A stretch of 7,195 bases of DNA from Heteroscillospira sp050252415 (GTDB lineage: Bacteria; Bacillota; Clostridia; Oscillospirales; Oscillospiraceae): positions 1-7,195 of the forward strand of contig JBFWKZ010000119.1 of NCBI GenBank assembly GCA_050252415.1, given 5' to 3'. Positions 1 to 5,358 of this stretch are shown in pieces. Under the pieces are notes generated by a model, which did not search any database, was not told the DNA's origin, and was given only the letters and a program-made list of their open reading frames with translations. The translations under genes and the position numbers were made by a program. The number at the start of each line of letters is the position of its first letter. The first letter of the stretch is position 1.

Positions 1-15
1 TAAGCCTCCGGTCAT
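1..15 (-). CDS. Possible 5' end of a divergent gene (partial)
   Basis: On the minus strand an ATG at 15-13 opens a frame reading M-T-G-G-L before the window ends. An AAAGGA-type ribosome binding site (complement of 24-29) lies 8 bases upstream of it, and a further AGGAGG is the complement of 35-40. Only five codons are visible, so no product can be suggested. A gene here would be transcribed divergently from the collagen-like gene. The call rests only on the start codon and its spacing. Confidence 0.22.
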
Positions 16-73
16 TTTTTTCGTCCTTTTTAGTCCTCCTATTCATACGATTTTCGAATTATGGGGTTTTTTA

Positions 74-103
74 CACCGGGACACAGGGCACGCGCATATA
101 ATA
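74..103 (+). promoter_or_regulatory. Candidate sigma-K (late mother-cell sporulation) promoter
   Basis: The sequence CATATAATA at 95-103 matches the sigma-K/sigma-E -10 consensus CATANNNTA exactly. CACC at 74-77 matches the sigma-K -35 consensus mACm, with a 17-bp spacer. Transcription would start near 110, giving a leader of about 35 nt before the ribosome binding site GGAGGT (135-140). Late mother-cell expression fits the exosporium-type product downstream. The match is seen in the sequence; its use by sigma-K is inferred. Confidence 0.6.
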
Positions 104-145
104 TGAACGGACAGACAATGTCCAATTCAATTACGGAGGTACGCT

Positions 146-997
146 ATGGCTTACTGCAATTACGGCCAAGATAATTATAGGCCTCAGAATTATACTACCA
201 CAAACATCCTTAATAGGGCATCGGACAGTTTGTTCGGGAAAATGCCTGACTGCTGCCAAGGCAGCTGGTATCGCCCGCCCGAAGCGCCACAGGCACCTGA
301 AGCGCCTCAAATACCTGAACCGCCTTCTTGCCCACCGCCCTGCCCGCCTAAGCCGCCTTGCCCGCCGCCTTACCCACCTTACCCGCCTTGCCCGCCTAAA
401 CCGCCTTGCCCGCCGCCCTGCCCGCCCGAACCGCCTTGCCGGTTCAACTGCTGCCCATGCCTGATACCCGGGCCGCAGGGACCAATGGGTTATATGGGCC
501 CTCCGGGCTATCCCGGACCTAAGGGCGAACCCGGACTCCCGGGCCTACCCGGACTTCCAGGCCTACCCGGACTTCCAGGCGTAACGGCAACTCAGACCAC
601 GGCATTTGCCGACAATTCAGGCGCCGACATTGATGTGACGGAAGCCGGCACTTTGGTTCCGCTGCCAAATGCGCAGATCTTACCCACAGGTATTACCATC
701 AATGTGGCTAATACTGAGTTTACTTTAGAGGAAGCCGGCGTGTATCGTATCGCCTATTACCTGAATACTACGGCAAGCGCAGCAATTACTGCTCAGATTC
801 TTATCAATGATATCCCCGTTACCGCTTCGATTCTGGGTAAAACCGACACCAGTTTTTCGACTGAAATTGTTGTCAACGTGGTGGCTGCAAACTCCACCGT
901 ATCGCTGGAGGTTTTCGGTACCGCGGCTACGATCACCCTGTTGACCGGCGCTGGAGCCAACCTTACCATTGAGAAGTTGGGCCCAAGCATAGCCTGA
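146..997 (+). CDS. Collagen-like exosporium protein, BclA-type
   Basis: Predicted 283-residue spore-surface protein. ATG 146 follows GGAGGT (135-140) by 5 bases. The order is: a short N-terminal region (1-42) with Cys4, Cys36 and Cys37; a Pro/Cys-rich linker (43-108) built from short units such as PPCPPKPPCPPP; an unbroken collagen tract of 12 Gly-X-Y triplets (109-144) ending in GLP repeats; and a C-terminal domain of about 138 residues (146-283) rich in alternating beta-strand residues, like the TNF-like jelly roll of BclA. In that family the collagen stalk trimerises and the C-terminal domain forms the outer tip of exosporium filaments. There is no signal peptide or membrane segment, as expected for a mother-cell spore-coat protein. 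The Cys-Pro linker is unusual and may allow disulfide cross-linking, which is inference. The gene is monocistronic, with its own promoter and terminator. Confidence 0.85.
   Translation: MAYCNYGQDNYRPQNYTTTNILNRASDSLFGKMPDCCQGSWYRPPEAPQAPEAPQIPEPPSCPPPCPPKPPCPPPYPPYPPCPPKPPCPPPCPPEPPCRFNCCPCLIPGPQGPMGYMGPPGYPGPKGEPGLPGLPGLPGLPGLPGVTATQTTAFADNSGADIDVTEAGTLVPLPNAQILPTGITINVANTEFTLEEAGVYRIAYYLNTTASAAITAQILINDIPVTASILGKTDTSFSTEIVVNVVAANSTVSLEVFGTAATITLLTGAGANLTIEKLGPSIA
326..436 (+). repeat. Degenerate Pro/Cys codon repeats inside the collagen-like gene
   Basis: This stretch encodes residues 61-97, built from recurring units of the type CPPKPP, CPPPYPP and CPPEPP. At DNA level the words CCGCCTTGCCCGCC and CCGCCCTGCCCGCC recur with small changes. 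Such tracts usually change length by slippage or unequal recombination, so the linker length may vary between strains. Confidence 0.75.
542..577 (+). repeat. Two perfect 18-bp tandem repeats in the collagen tract
   Basis: GGCCTACCCGGACTTCCA occurs at 542-559 and again at 560-577 without a mismatch, each copy encoding GLPGLP. The identity extends to synonymous positions, which points to recent duplication. Collagen stalk length is known to vary between strains in BclA-like proteins. Confidence 0.85.
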
Positions 998-1021
998 TTA
1001 TCCCCGCAACAAAATAAAGGG

Positions 1022-1055
1022 ATACCGCCGATGACTTTTTCATCGGCGGTATTTT
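1022..1055 (+). terminator. Intrinsic terminator of the collagen-like gene
   Basis: A perfect 13-bp stem, ATACCGCCGATGA (1022-1034) with TCATCGGCGGTAT (1040-1052), encloses a 5-nt loop and ends in a short T-run (1052-1055). It starts 25 bases after the stop codon. Nothing further is recognised between 1056 and the arsR promoter at 1166. Confidence 0.9.
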
Positions 1056-1165
1056 AATAGGCCCATAATCATAATTTATGCGATTATTTTGAAAATTATG
1101 GACAAGCCATCCGGCATATCCGATCGTCCGACGGGAAAAAATATTTACAAATAATCAGTGACACA

Positions 1166-1194
1166 TTGACAAGCATCTATGAATATGCTATAAC
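1166..1194 (+). promoter_or_regulatory. Vegetative (sigma-A) promoter of the ars operon
   Basis: The -35 TTGACA (1166-1171) is perfect. The -10 TATAAC (1189-1194) follows a 17-bp spacer and is preceded by the extended -10 element TGC (1186-1188). Transcription should start near 1201, about 30 nt before the arsR start codon. Such a strong promoter suits an operon held off by a repressor. Confidence 0.85.
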
Positions 1195-1205
1195 ATCAAA
1201 TAGAT
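1175..1205 (+). promoter_or_regulatory. Candidate ArsR operator overlapping the -10 box
   Basis: ATCTAT (1175-1180) and ATAGAT (1200-1205) form an inverted repeat centred on 1190, within the -10 box. The arms are only 6 bp and the interior is not symmetrical. The position is right for an ArsR/SmtB-type autorepressor, whose operators are AT-rich imperfect inverted repeats over the promoter. The operator role is inferred from position. Confidence 0.4.
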
Positions 1206-1229
1206 AAACATGAATGTGAGGTGTCCCGC

Positions 1230-1526
1230 ATGAATTCCATCGACGTCGCCTTGATCTGCAAGGCTCTCGGCGATTCAAATCGCCTGCAAATCGTACAAAT
1301 GCTCTCGGGCGGCGAACAATGCGCCTGCAAGCTGCTTGAAAAATTTGAGATCACCCAGCCCACGCTCTCCCACCACATGAAGATTCTCTGTGAATGCGGG
1401 CTGGTCACCGTGCGCAAAGAGGGAAAATGGTCGCATTATTCCCTTTGCGGTGAAACGCTCGACGCTTTCAAGGCCTTTATCGAGGGTCTCTCCTATTGTG
1501 AGAAAGGCGGGTGTGTCTGTCAATGA
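1230..1526 (+). CDS. arsR: ArsR/SmtB-family metalloid-responsive repressor
   Basis: A 98-residue winged-helix repressor, a normal family length, expected to bind its own promoter as a dimer and release it when As(III), Sb(III) or a similar thiophilic ion binds. Residues 42-53 (TQPTLSHHMKIL) form the recognition helix and 58-72 the wing. Cys31-Ala-Cys33 in the helix before it corresponds to the ArsR alpha-3 Cys-X-Cys ligand site. Cys54, Cys56 and the C-terminal cluster Cys90, Cys95 and Cys97 could add ligands. ATG 1230 is preferred because GAGGTG (1218-1223) sits 6 bases before it; an in-frame GTG at 1221 lies inside that ribosome binding site. The stop overlaps the next start as ATGA (1523-1526), implying translational coupling. 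The exact inducer cannot be read from the sequence. Confidence 0.9.
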   Translation: MNSIDVALICKALGDSNRLQIVQMLSGGEQCACKLLEKFEITQPTLSHHMKILCECGLVTVRKEGKWSHYSLCGETLDAFKAFIEGLSYCEKGGCVCQ

Positions 1527-2521
1527 TTTGGGATTTTATTCAAAATCAGGTCCTGGCGATGAAGTGGCTGAACGCGCTCATCGGCAGGGCGCTTTCGGCC
1601 GCGGGGCTTGATATCGAAAGCCGGCTCGGCGGCAGCGCCCAGTTCTTTTTATACGACGTCATCAAAATCACGATCCTGCTCTGCACACTGATTTTTCTCA
1701 TCTCGTATATCCAGAGCTATTTCCCGCCGGAGCGCAGCAAAAAGATCATGGGGCGTTTTCACGGCGTGTGGGCCAACAGCATCGCGGCGCTGCTGGGCAC
1801 GGTGACGCCGTTCTGCTCCTGCTCCTCCATCCCGCTGTTCATCGGCTTTACGAGCGCGGGCCTGCCGCTGGGCGTGACCTTCTCATTTCTGATCTCCTCG
1901 CCCATGGTGGATCTCGGCAGCCTGATACTGCTGATGAGCATTTTTGGGGCCAAAGTCGCCGTCGTCTACGTCGTTGTCGGCCTCATCATCGCGGTCATGG
2001 GCGGCACGCTCATTGAAAGGCTCCACATGGAGGCCTACGTTGAGGACTTTATCCGCCATGCCGGCGCTGTGGATCTGGACTCCCCCTCGCTGACGCGGAG
2101 AGACCGCCTGAACTACGCGAAGGAGCAGATGACGTCGACCTTCAAGAAAGTGTTTCCGTATATTCTGGTCGGCGTGGGCATCGGGGCAATCATTCACAAC
2201 TGGATTCCCGAGAGCTGGGTGGAGACCGTACTGGGCAGCCGCAATCCCTTCGGCGTGCTGCTGGCCACGCTCGTCGGCGTTCCGATGTACGCCGATATCT
2301 TCGGCGCCATCCCCGTCGCGGAGGCCCTGCTGTCCAAAGGCGCGCAGCTCGGCACCATTCTCGCCTTTATGATGGCGGTCACAACGCTCAGTCTGCCGTC
2401 CATGATTATGCTGCGCAAGGCCGTCAAGCCGAAGCTTTTAGGTGTGTTTATCGCTGTCTGTACGATCGGCATTATTCTCGTCGGTTATCTGTTTAATGCC
2501 TTCCAATATTTATTTATCTGA
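1523..2521 (+). CDS. arsP: ArsP-family (DUF318/COG0701) metalloid efflux permease
   Basis: A 332-residue integral membrane permease with about eight to ten hydrophobic segments, for example 43-66, 112-141, 146-166, 208-226, 242-265 and 303-328. The hallmark is Thr95-Pro-Phe-Cys-Ser-Cys-Ser-Ser102, the conserved CSCS motif of the ArsP_1/permease family. A related half-repeat, GVPMYADIFGAIP, follows at 252-264, and a polar loop of about 40 residues (167-207) separates the halves. Characterised ArsP proteins export trivalent organoarsenicals. Related permeases have been linked to other metals, so the substrate here is inferred from flanking arsR and arsC. ATG 1523 is chosen over an upstream in-frame GTG (1511) because it overlaps the arsR stop and has no need of its own strong ribosome binding site. 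No ArsB or Acr3 pump is present in the operon, so this is its only visible exporter. Confidence 0.85.
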   Translation: MIWDFIQNQVLAMKWLNALIGRALSAAGLDIESRLGGSAQFFLYDVIKITILLCTLIFLISYIQSYFPPERSKKIMGRFHGVWANSIAALLGTVTPFCSCSSIPLFIGFTSAGLPLGVTFSFLISSPMVDLGSLILLMSIFGAKVAVVYVVVGLIIAVMGGTLIERLHMEAYVEDFIRHAGAVDLDSPSLTRRDRLNYAKEQMTSTFKKVFPYILVGVGIGAIIHNWIPESWVETVLGSRNPFGVLLATLVGVPMYADIFGAIPVAEALLSKGAQLGTILAFMMAVTTLSLPSMIMLRKAVKPKLLGVFIAVCTIGIILVGYLFNAFQYLFI

Positions 2522-2538
2522 TCAGGAGGAAAATGGTT

Positions 2539-2907
2539 ATGTCACTTTTTGGATTTGGAAAGAAAAAAGAAGAAAAGGCCGAGAGCGCCTGCGGCTGCTC
2601 CTGCGGCAGCTGTGACTGCTCGCAGAACAGCGCGGCGCCGGCGGAGAGCGCAAAGGACGGCGGCACCGGCGTCAAGGTGCTCGGCTCCGGCTGTGCCAAG
2701 TGCAACGCGCTTGAGGCGGCGGCCAAAGAGGCGCTGGCCGAGCTCAAGATGGATACGACGATCGACCATGTGACGGATTTTGCCCAGATCGCCGCCTACG
2801 GCGTCATGTCCACCCCCGCCCTCGTTGTCGACGGCAAGGTCGTGTCCTACGGCAAGGTACTGAAAAAAGACGAGGTCATTGCGCTGCTGAAAAATGTCCG
2901 GGGCTAG
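2539..2907 (+). CDS. Thioredoxin-fold CxxC protein with Cys-rich N-terminal tail
   Basis: A 122-residue small redox protein of the type called small redox-active disulfide protein 2 (Thioredoxin_3, MTH895/TM0996-like). The fold starts near residue 45 with the redox site Cys52-Ala-Lys-Cys55. The cis-proline segment STPALVVDGK lies at 91-100 (Pro93), and the final helix is 109-119. Before the fold comes a basic leader (FGFGKKKEEK) and a cysteine cluster, C18, C20, C22, C25 and C27 (CGCSCGSCDC), which looks able to bind a soft metal or metalloid. AGGAGG (2524-2529) stands 9 bases from ATG 2539 but only 3 from an alternative in-frame ATG at 2533, so 2539 is preferred. It lies 17 bases after the permease stop. 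A role as reductant for ArsC or as metalloid carrier to the permease is inference from context. Confidence 0.85.
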   Translation: MSLFGFGKKKEEKAESACGCSCGSCDCSQNSAAPAESAKDGGTGVKVLGSGCAKCNALEAAAKEALAELKMDTTIDHVTDFAQIAAYGVMSTPALVVDGKVVSYGKVLKKDEVIALLKNVRG

Positions 2908-3047
2908 GGGTCGCCTAATAAATCAAAATGTTTGTATTTTCTTCCGAATTCTGTGCCCGGCAAGGCGAGTTTTCGCGGGCATAATTGGTTTATGGCAAGG
3001 AAATTCAACGCAGCCCGGCGCAAAATTCGACGGAAAGGCAGGCGTTT
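2908..3047 (+). other. 140-bp spacer with bulged hairpin, possible dispersed repeat
   Basis: This is the only long gap inside the ars operon. It holds a bulged hairpin: TGCCC (2954-2958) with GGGCA (2977-2981), and GCGA (2965-2968) with TCGC (2973-2976), closing a GTTT loop. No convincing promoter or T-tract is seen. An insertion of a small intergenic repeat within the operon would explain it, but this window has no second copy. Confidence 0.35.
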
Positions 3048-3494
3048 ATGATTTTTCAAACAAGCCCTAACATGAAACCAAAGGTCGCATTTATCTGCGT
3101 CCACAACTCATGCCGCAGTCAGATGGCCGAGGCGCTCGGCAAACGGTTTGCCTCCGATGTCTTTGAGAGCTTTTCGGCCGGTACGGCGGTGAAGCCCGAT
3201 ATCAATCCGGACGCCGTGCGGATAATCAAGGCGCGCTACGGCATCGACATGGCAAAGACACAGTATTCCAAGCTCCTGTCCGAGCTCCCGCCCGTCGACA
3301 TTGTGGTGACGATGGGCTGCAATGTGAAGTGTCCCTATCTCCCCTGCAAATACCGCGAGGACTGGGGGCTTCGTGATCCGACCGGTAAGGCGGACGAGGC
3401 CTACGTCGAGACGGCGGATAAAATAGAAGCCCGTATCACGGCCTTGAAACAAAGGATTTTGGATGGGCGCCTTTTCCCGGAGGGCTCGGAATAA
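3048..3494 (+). CDS. arsC: Arsenate reductase ArsC, low-MW phosphatase fold
   Basis: A 148-residue cytoplasmic arsenate reductase of the LMW protein-tyrosine-phosphatase fold, reducing As(V) to As(III). The P-loop CX5R is Cys17-Val-His-Asn-Ser-Cys22-Arg23-Ser24, where Cys17 is the nucleophile. Asp110-Pro111 in DWGLRDPTG is the general-acid loop. The resolving cysteines are in Cys91-Asn-Val-Lys-Cys95-Pro with Cys100 nearby, replacing the Cys82/Cys89 pair of Staphylococcus ArsC. That makes a thioredoxin-recycled mechanism likely and fits the thioredoxin-fold gene just upstream. ATG 3048 has an AAAGGCAGG-like binding site at 3034-3042. ATG 3072, which begins directly at the fold (MKPKVAF), has no Shine-Dalgarno and remains possible. 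A tyrosine phosphatase is unlikely given the extra cysteines and the operon context. Confidence 0.88.
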   Translation: MIFQTSPNMKPKVAFICVHNSCRSQMAEALGKRFASDVFESFSAGTAVKPDINPDAVRIIKARYGIDMAKTQYSKLLSELPPVDIVVTMGCNVKCPYLPCKYREDWGLRDPTGKADEAYVETADKIEARITALKQRILDGRLFPEGSE

Positions 3495-3496
3495 AC

Positions 3497-3543
3497 AGAC
3501 ACCGGTCTAACGCCATGCGCACGGCGTTAGACCGGTGTTTCTA
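3497..3543 (+). terminator. Intrinsic terminator of the ars operon
   Basis: A perfect 16-bp stem joins ACACCGGTCTAACGCC (3499-3514) to its complement (3523-3538) around an 8-nt loop, followed by TTTCT. It begins 5 bases after the arsC stop. The T-tract is short but the stem is very stable. Confidence 0.88.
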
Positions 3544-3632
3544 CTTAGATAAAGATCAATGGCAGAAAAGCGGCAGCGGTGAAACATGCCCAAAACGTGG
3601 ATCAATCTGTCAATGAAGCAGCCCGGGAACCA

Positions 3633-3980
3633 GGCACCAGCGGCGCAGAACTACGCCGCTGATGCCTGTCAAAAAACTCTTTATCAATACAAGAGCCTCG
3701 CTTAAGTTTCCGTCGCGCACGACGGAAATATATTTTAATCTGTCATTTCCGGGGGCGTGTATACTCGCCGCAAGTGCGGCATCAATCTGTAGCAAAGCGA
3801 AGGATTGTTGCAGGGCGGATTCACTCCGCCCGTCGCAAATAAAAATACTTGGGCCCCCATGGGAAATATGACACTTATCATGCAGGTAAGCGGTGAGCGT
3901 CCTGCATGGCTATCCTTTGTCGAAAAAGCCCTGTGGGCTTTTTCGACAGTCTCCAGCGGCGCAGCATTGCGCCGCTGGAG
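3633..3980 (-). repeat. Multi-hairpin repeat element, copy A (inverted relative to copy B)
   Basis: The core, about 3664-3925, matches 6003-6281 (copy B) on the opposite strand over most of its length. Shared internal hairpins are TTTCCGTCG/CGACGGAAA (3707-3715, 3720-3728), GCCGC/GCGGC (3767-3771, 3776-3780), GGGCGGA/TCCGCCC (3813-3819, 3825-3831) and TGCAGG/CCTGCA (3881-3886, 3901-3906). A 13-bp outer hairpin occupies 3919-3931 and 3935-3947. Terminal hairpins at 3633-3666 and 3951-3980 share CCAGCGGCGCAG. The element fills most of the gene-free region 3544-4240. Open frames across it lack ribosome binding sites and are not conserved beyond the repeat, so I treat it as non-coding. It resembles a MITE- or REP-type intergenic repeat or a structured RNA; I do not recognise a named family. 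Confidence 0.85.
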
Positions 3981-4001
3981 CAACGAATATGATGAGTATG
4001 G

Positions 4002-4034
4002 AGAGTGCGTTTCCAGGTCACGGGAACGCACTCT
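4002..4034 (+). repeat. Isolated 13-bp hairpin next to copy A
   Basis: AGAGTGCGTTTCC (4002-4014) pairs with GGGAACGCACTCT (4022-4034) around a 7-nt loop, with a single G-T wobble. No T-tract follows on either side, so it is not a typical terminator. It lies 21 bases beyond the right terminal hairpin of copy A and may be an outer part of the same repeat cluster. Confidence 0.6.
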
Positions 4035-4127
4035 TCAACTCTATAAAACCTTATCTTTGTGTCCACTTTGTATCCAAACAGAGCCTTTTGGCTTCAGGCA
4101 AACGGATATTACAAAAAAACACCGTTC

Positions 4128-4156
4128 TTGTTTTGATGTCTCTATTGTGATAAAAT
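4128..4156 (+). promoter_or_regulatory. Candidate sigma-A promoter of the dehydrogenase gene
   Basis: TTGTTT (4128-4133) and TAAAAT (4151-4156) are separated by 17 bp. The extended -10 dinucleotide TG (4148-4149) sits one base before the -10 box. Transcription would start near 4163, giving a leader of about 80 nt. The -35 lies within an 11-bp word, GTTCTTGTTTT, that recurs at 4203-4213. Confidence 0.5.
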
Positions 4157-4243
4157 TTTATTTATGAGCATGTGGTATTCATCCACAGCGCCGGAAAGTA
4201 ATGTTCTTGTTTTCAAAGAATACGTAAAAAGGAGCCGATTATT

Positions 4244-5089
4244 ATGAAAAAGGTAGCATTTTTTGGGTTGGGCAACATGGGATTGCCGATCGCATTAAAT
4301 CTATTAAAAGCAGGAATGATTGTAAAGACGGCTATACATCACAGCGGGGTCGGTACAAAACAGTTTGAAGCGGCAGGCGGTATTATCGCAGAGAGCAATA
4401 TGGCGGCTGTGTCTGATGCAGAAGTCGTTTTTACCATTATAACAAATGATGCGGCAGTAGAAGATTTGCTGCTGAATCCAGAGATGATTGCTGCAATAAG
4501 ACCCGGAGCAATTATTGTGGAGATGTCTTCTTGCTCGGCAAATGCTGTCCAGAAAGTGGAGCAGGCATATGTCGAAAAGCAGGTACAAGTCATAGATGCG
4601 CCTGTCACCGGCGGTGTAAAGGGCGCATCCGCAGCAACCATGACGATGATTATCGGTTGCACAGATGAAGCATTTGACCGAGTAAAACCATTACTGGATA
4701 TTATCAGTGGTAAACAATGCCGCGTTGGTGCGGTGGGCGATGGCAAAAAGGTAAAGTCACTGAATAATTTGGTCGGTGCAGCCAACGCGCTGATAGTCGG
4801 TGAAGTAGTCAGACTGGTGAAAAAGAACAACCTTGATCCGGACGCTTTCTATCAGGCAATTTCTAATGGCAGCGGAAATTCCACTCAATTCCAGTTTGGT
4901 TATCAAAAACTGATTGATGAAGACTATACGCCAACATTTGCACTGTCCCTTATGTACAAGGACGTAGGACTTGCTATGGACCTTGCCGAGGGGCTGCATC
5001 TGCCTTTTTCTGAATTGACCCAGCAAACGTATCAAAAAGCTATGAAATATGCAGACGAAGATTATTTTGCAGCTGCAAAAATCTTTTAA
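4244..5089 (+). CDS. NAD(P)-dependent beta-hydroxyacid dehydrogenase (3-HIBDH family)
   Basis: A 281-residue oxidoreductase of the 3-hydroxyisobutyrate dehydrogenase/tartronate semialdehyde reductase family, near the usual 290. The Rossmann nucleotide motif is Gly8-Leu-Gly10-Asn-Met-Gly13. The substrate-binding signature DAPVTGGVKGA lies at 118-128. The catalytic segment Gly165-Asp-Gly-Lys-Lys-Val-Lys171-Ser-Leu-Asn-Asn175 supplies the catalytic Lys171 and Asn175. The helical C-terminal domain keeps the Lys239-Asp240 pair. The reaction is reversible oxidation of a short beta-hydroxyacid; the substrate cannot be told from sequence (3-hydroxyisobutyrate, glycerate/tartronate semialdehyde or succinic semialdehyde are options). 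GGAG (4231-4234) is 9 bases before ATG 4244. Base composition is clearly lower in G+C than in the ars operon, with many TTA, ATA and AAA codons, which suggests a different origin. It stands alone between repeat A and the yjdF leader. Confidence 0.85.
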   Translation: MKKVAFFGLGNMGLPIALNLLKAGMIVKTAIHHSGVGTKQFEAAGGIIAESNMAAVSDAEVVFTIITNDAAVEDLLLNPEMIAAIRPGAIIVEMSSCSANAVQKVEQAYVEKQVQVIDAPVTGGVKGASAATMTMIIGCTDEAFDRVKPLLDIISGKQCRVGAVGDGKKVKSLNNLVGAANALIVGEVVRLVKKNNLDPDAFYQAISNGSGNSTQFQFGYQKLIDEDYTPTFALSLMYKDVGLAMDLAEGLHLPFSELTQQTYQKAMKYADEDYFAAAKIF

Positions 5090-5193
5090 ATTAAATGGAA
5101 ATGGTTCCTGCGGTTACGCCTTCAGAATAATGTGTCCCGGCTGAGTCTTTTTTTCAAAAGCCGCGCCGCCGGCGGCGGCAGCCCTGAATCGTA
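5090..5193 (+). other. Intergenic stretch with a 14-bp GC palindrome
   Basis: The region holds a perfect palindrome, CGCCGCCGGCGGCG (5164-5177), with no loop and no following T-run, and a T-run at 5149-5155 without a good stem before it. No clear terminator for the dehydrogenase gene is seen. A yjdF promoter must lie here or upstream, but none stands out. Confidence 0.4.
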
Positions 5194-5351
5194 AGTCCGA
5201 TTTTATCATTGACCGGACCGCAGGTGAAGAGGTAAAATATTAACGGCAAAGATAAAAACACGGTTCCGGTCGGTAGTCCGGACGCAGCGCAAGCTGTCAG
5301 TAACCTGCCTCCTTGGTTGTCCGTTCTTTGCACAGCAGCAAATTAAGGAGG
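5194..5351 (+). promoter_or_regulatory. yjdF-type azaaromatic riboswitch leader with anti-Shine-Dalgarno
   Basis: The leader of yjdF genes in Firmicutes is the known yjdF RNA, a riboswitch that binds diverse azaaromatic compounds. By hand this leader folds into: a 10-bp stem, 5211-5220 with 5261-5271 (one bulged T at 5264); a GNRA hairpin, CAGC-GCAA-GCTG (5285-5296); and a long-range pairing, GCAGGT (5220-5225) with ACCTGC (5303-5308). The last two pairings compete at base 5220. CCTCCTT (5308-5314) is the exact complement of the Shine-Dalgarno AAGGAGG (5345-5351), and the pairing extends to 11 bp (5308-5318 with 5341-5351) with two G-U pairs. This suggests translational control, with the binding site hidden unless ligand stabilises the aptamer. 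The structures are seen in the sequence; the class assignment rests mainly on the downstream gene. The 5' boundary is approximate. Confidence 0.75.
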
Positions 5352-5358
5352 AATTTCT

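Noticed and set aside
70..102. TTTACA (70-75) with TATAAT (97-102) as a sigma-A promoter for the collagen-like gene
   Set aside because: The spacer is 21 bp, too long for sigma-A, whereas the sigma-K consensus fits exactly with a 17-bp spacer and suits the product.
326..436. CRISPR-like or other repeat array
   Set aside because: The repeats are short, directly adjacent, in frame and encode a Pro/Cys linker; there are no spacers.
2985..3047. Longer arsC beginning at GTG/ATG-like codons upstream of 3048
   Set aside because: The extra N-terminal residues do not resemble the family, no ribosome binding site is present, and the region belongs to the hairpin-bearing spacer.
3805..4167. Open frame beginning MLQGGFTPPVANK, also found at 5880-6140 on the minus strand
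   Set aside because: The shared peptide arises only because the DNA repeat is conserved. The two frames diverge after the repeat, lack Shine-Dalgarno sequences and cross several hairpins, so I treat them as non-coding.
4339..4830. Minus-strand open frame of 163 codons
   Set aside because: It is antisense to the dehydrogenase, which has all its catalytic motifs and a proper start; no family features are seen in the antisense frame.
5164..5177. GC palindrome as terminator of the dehydrogenase gene
   Set aside because: The palindrome has no loop and no T-run after it, so it does not fit an intrinsic terminator.
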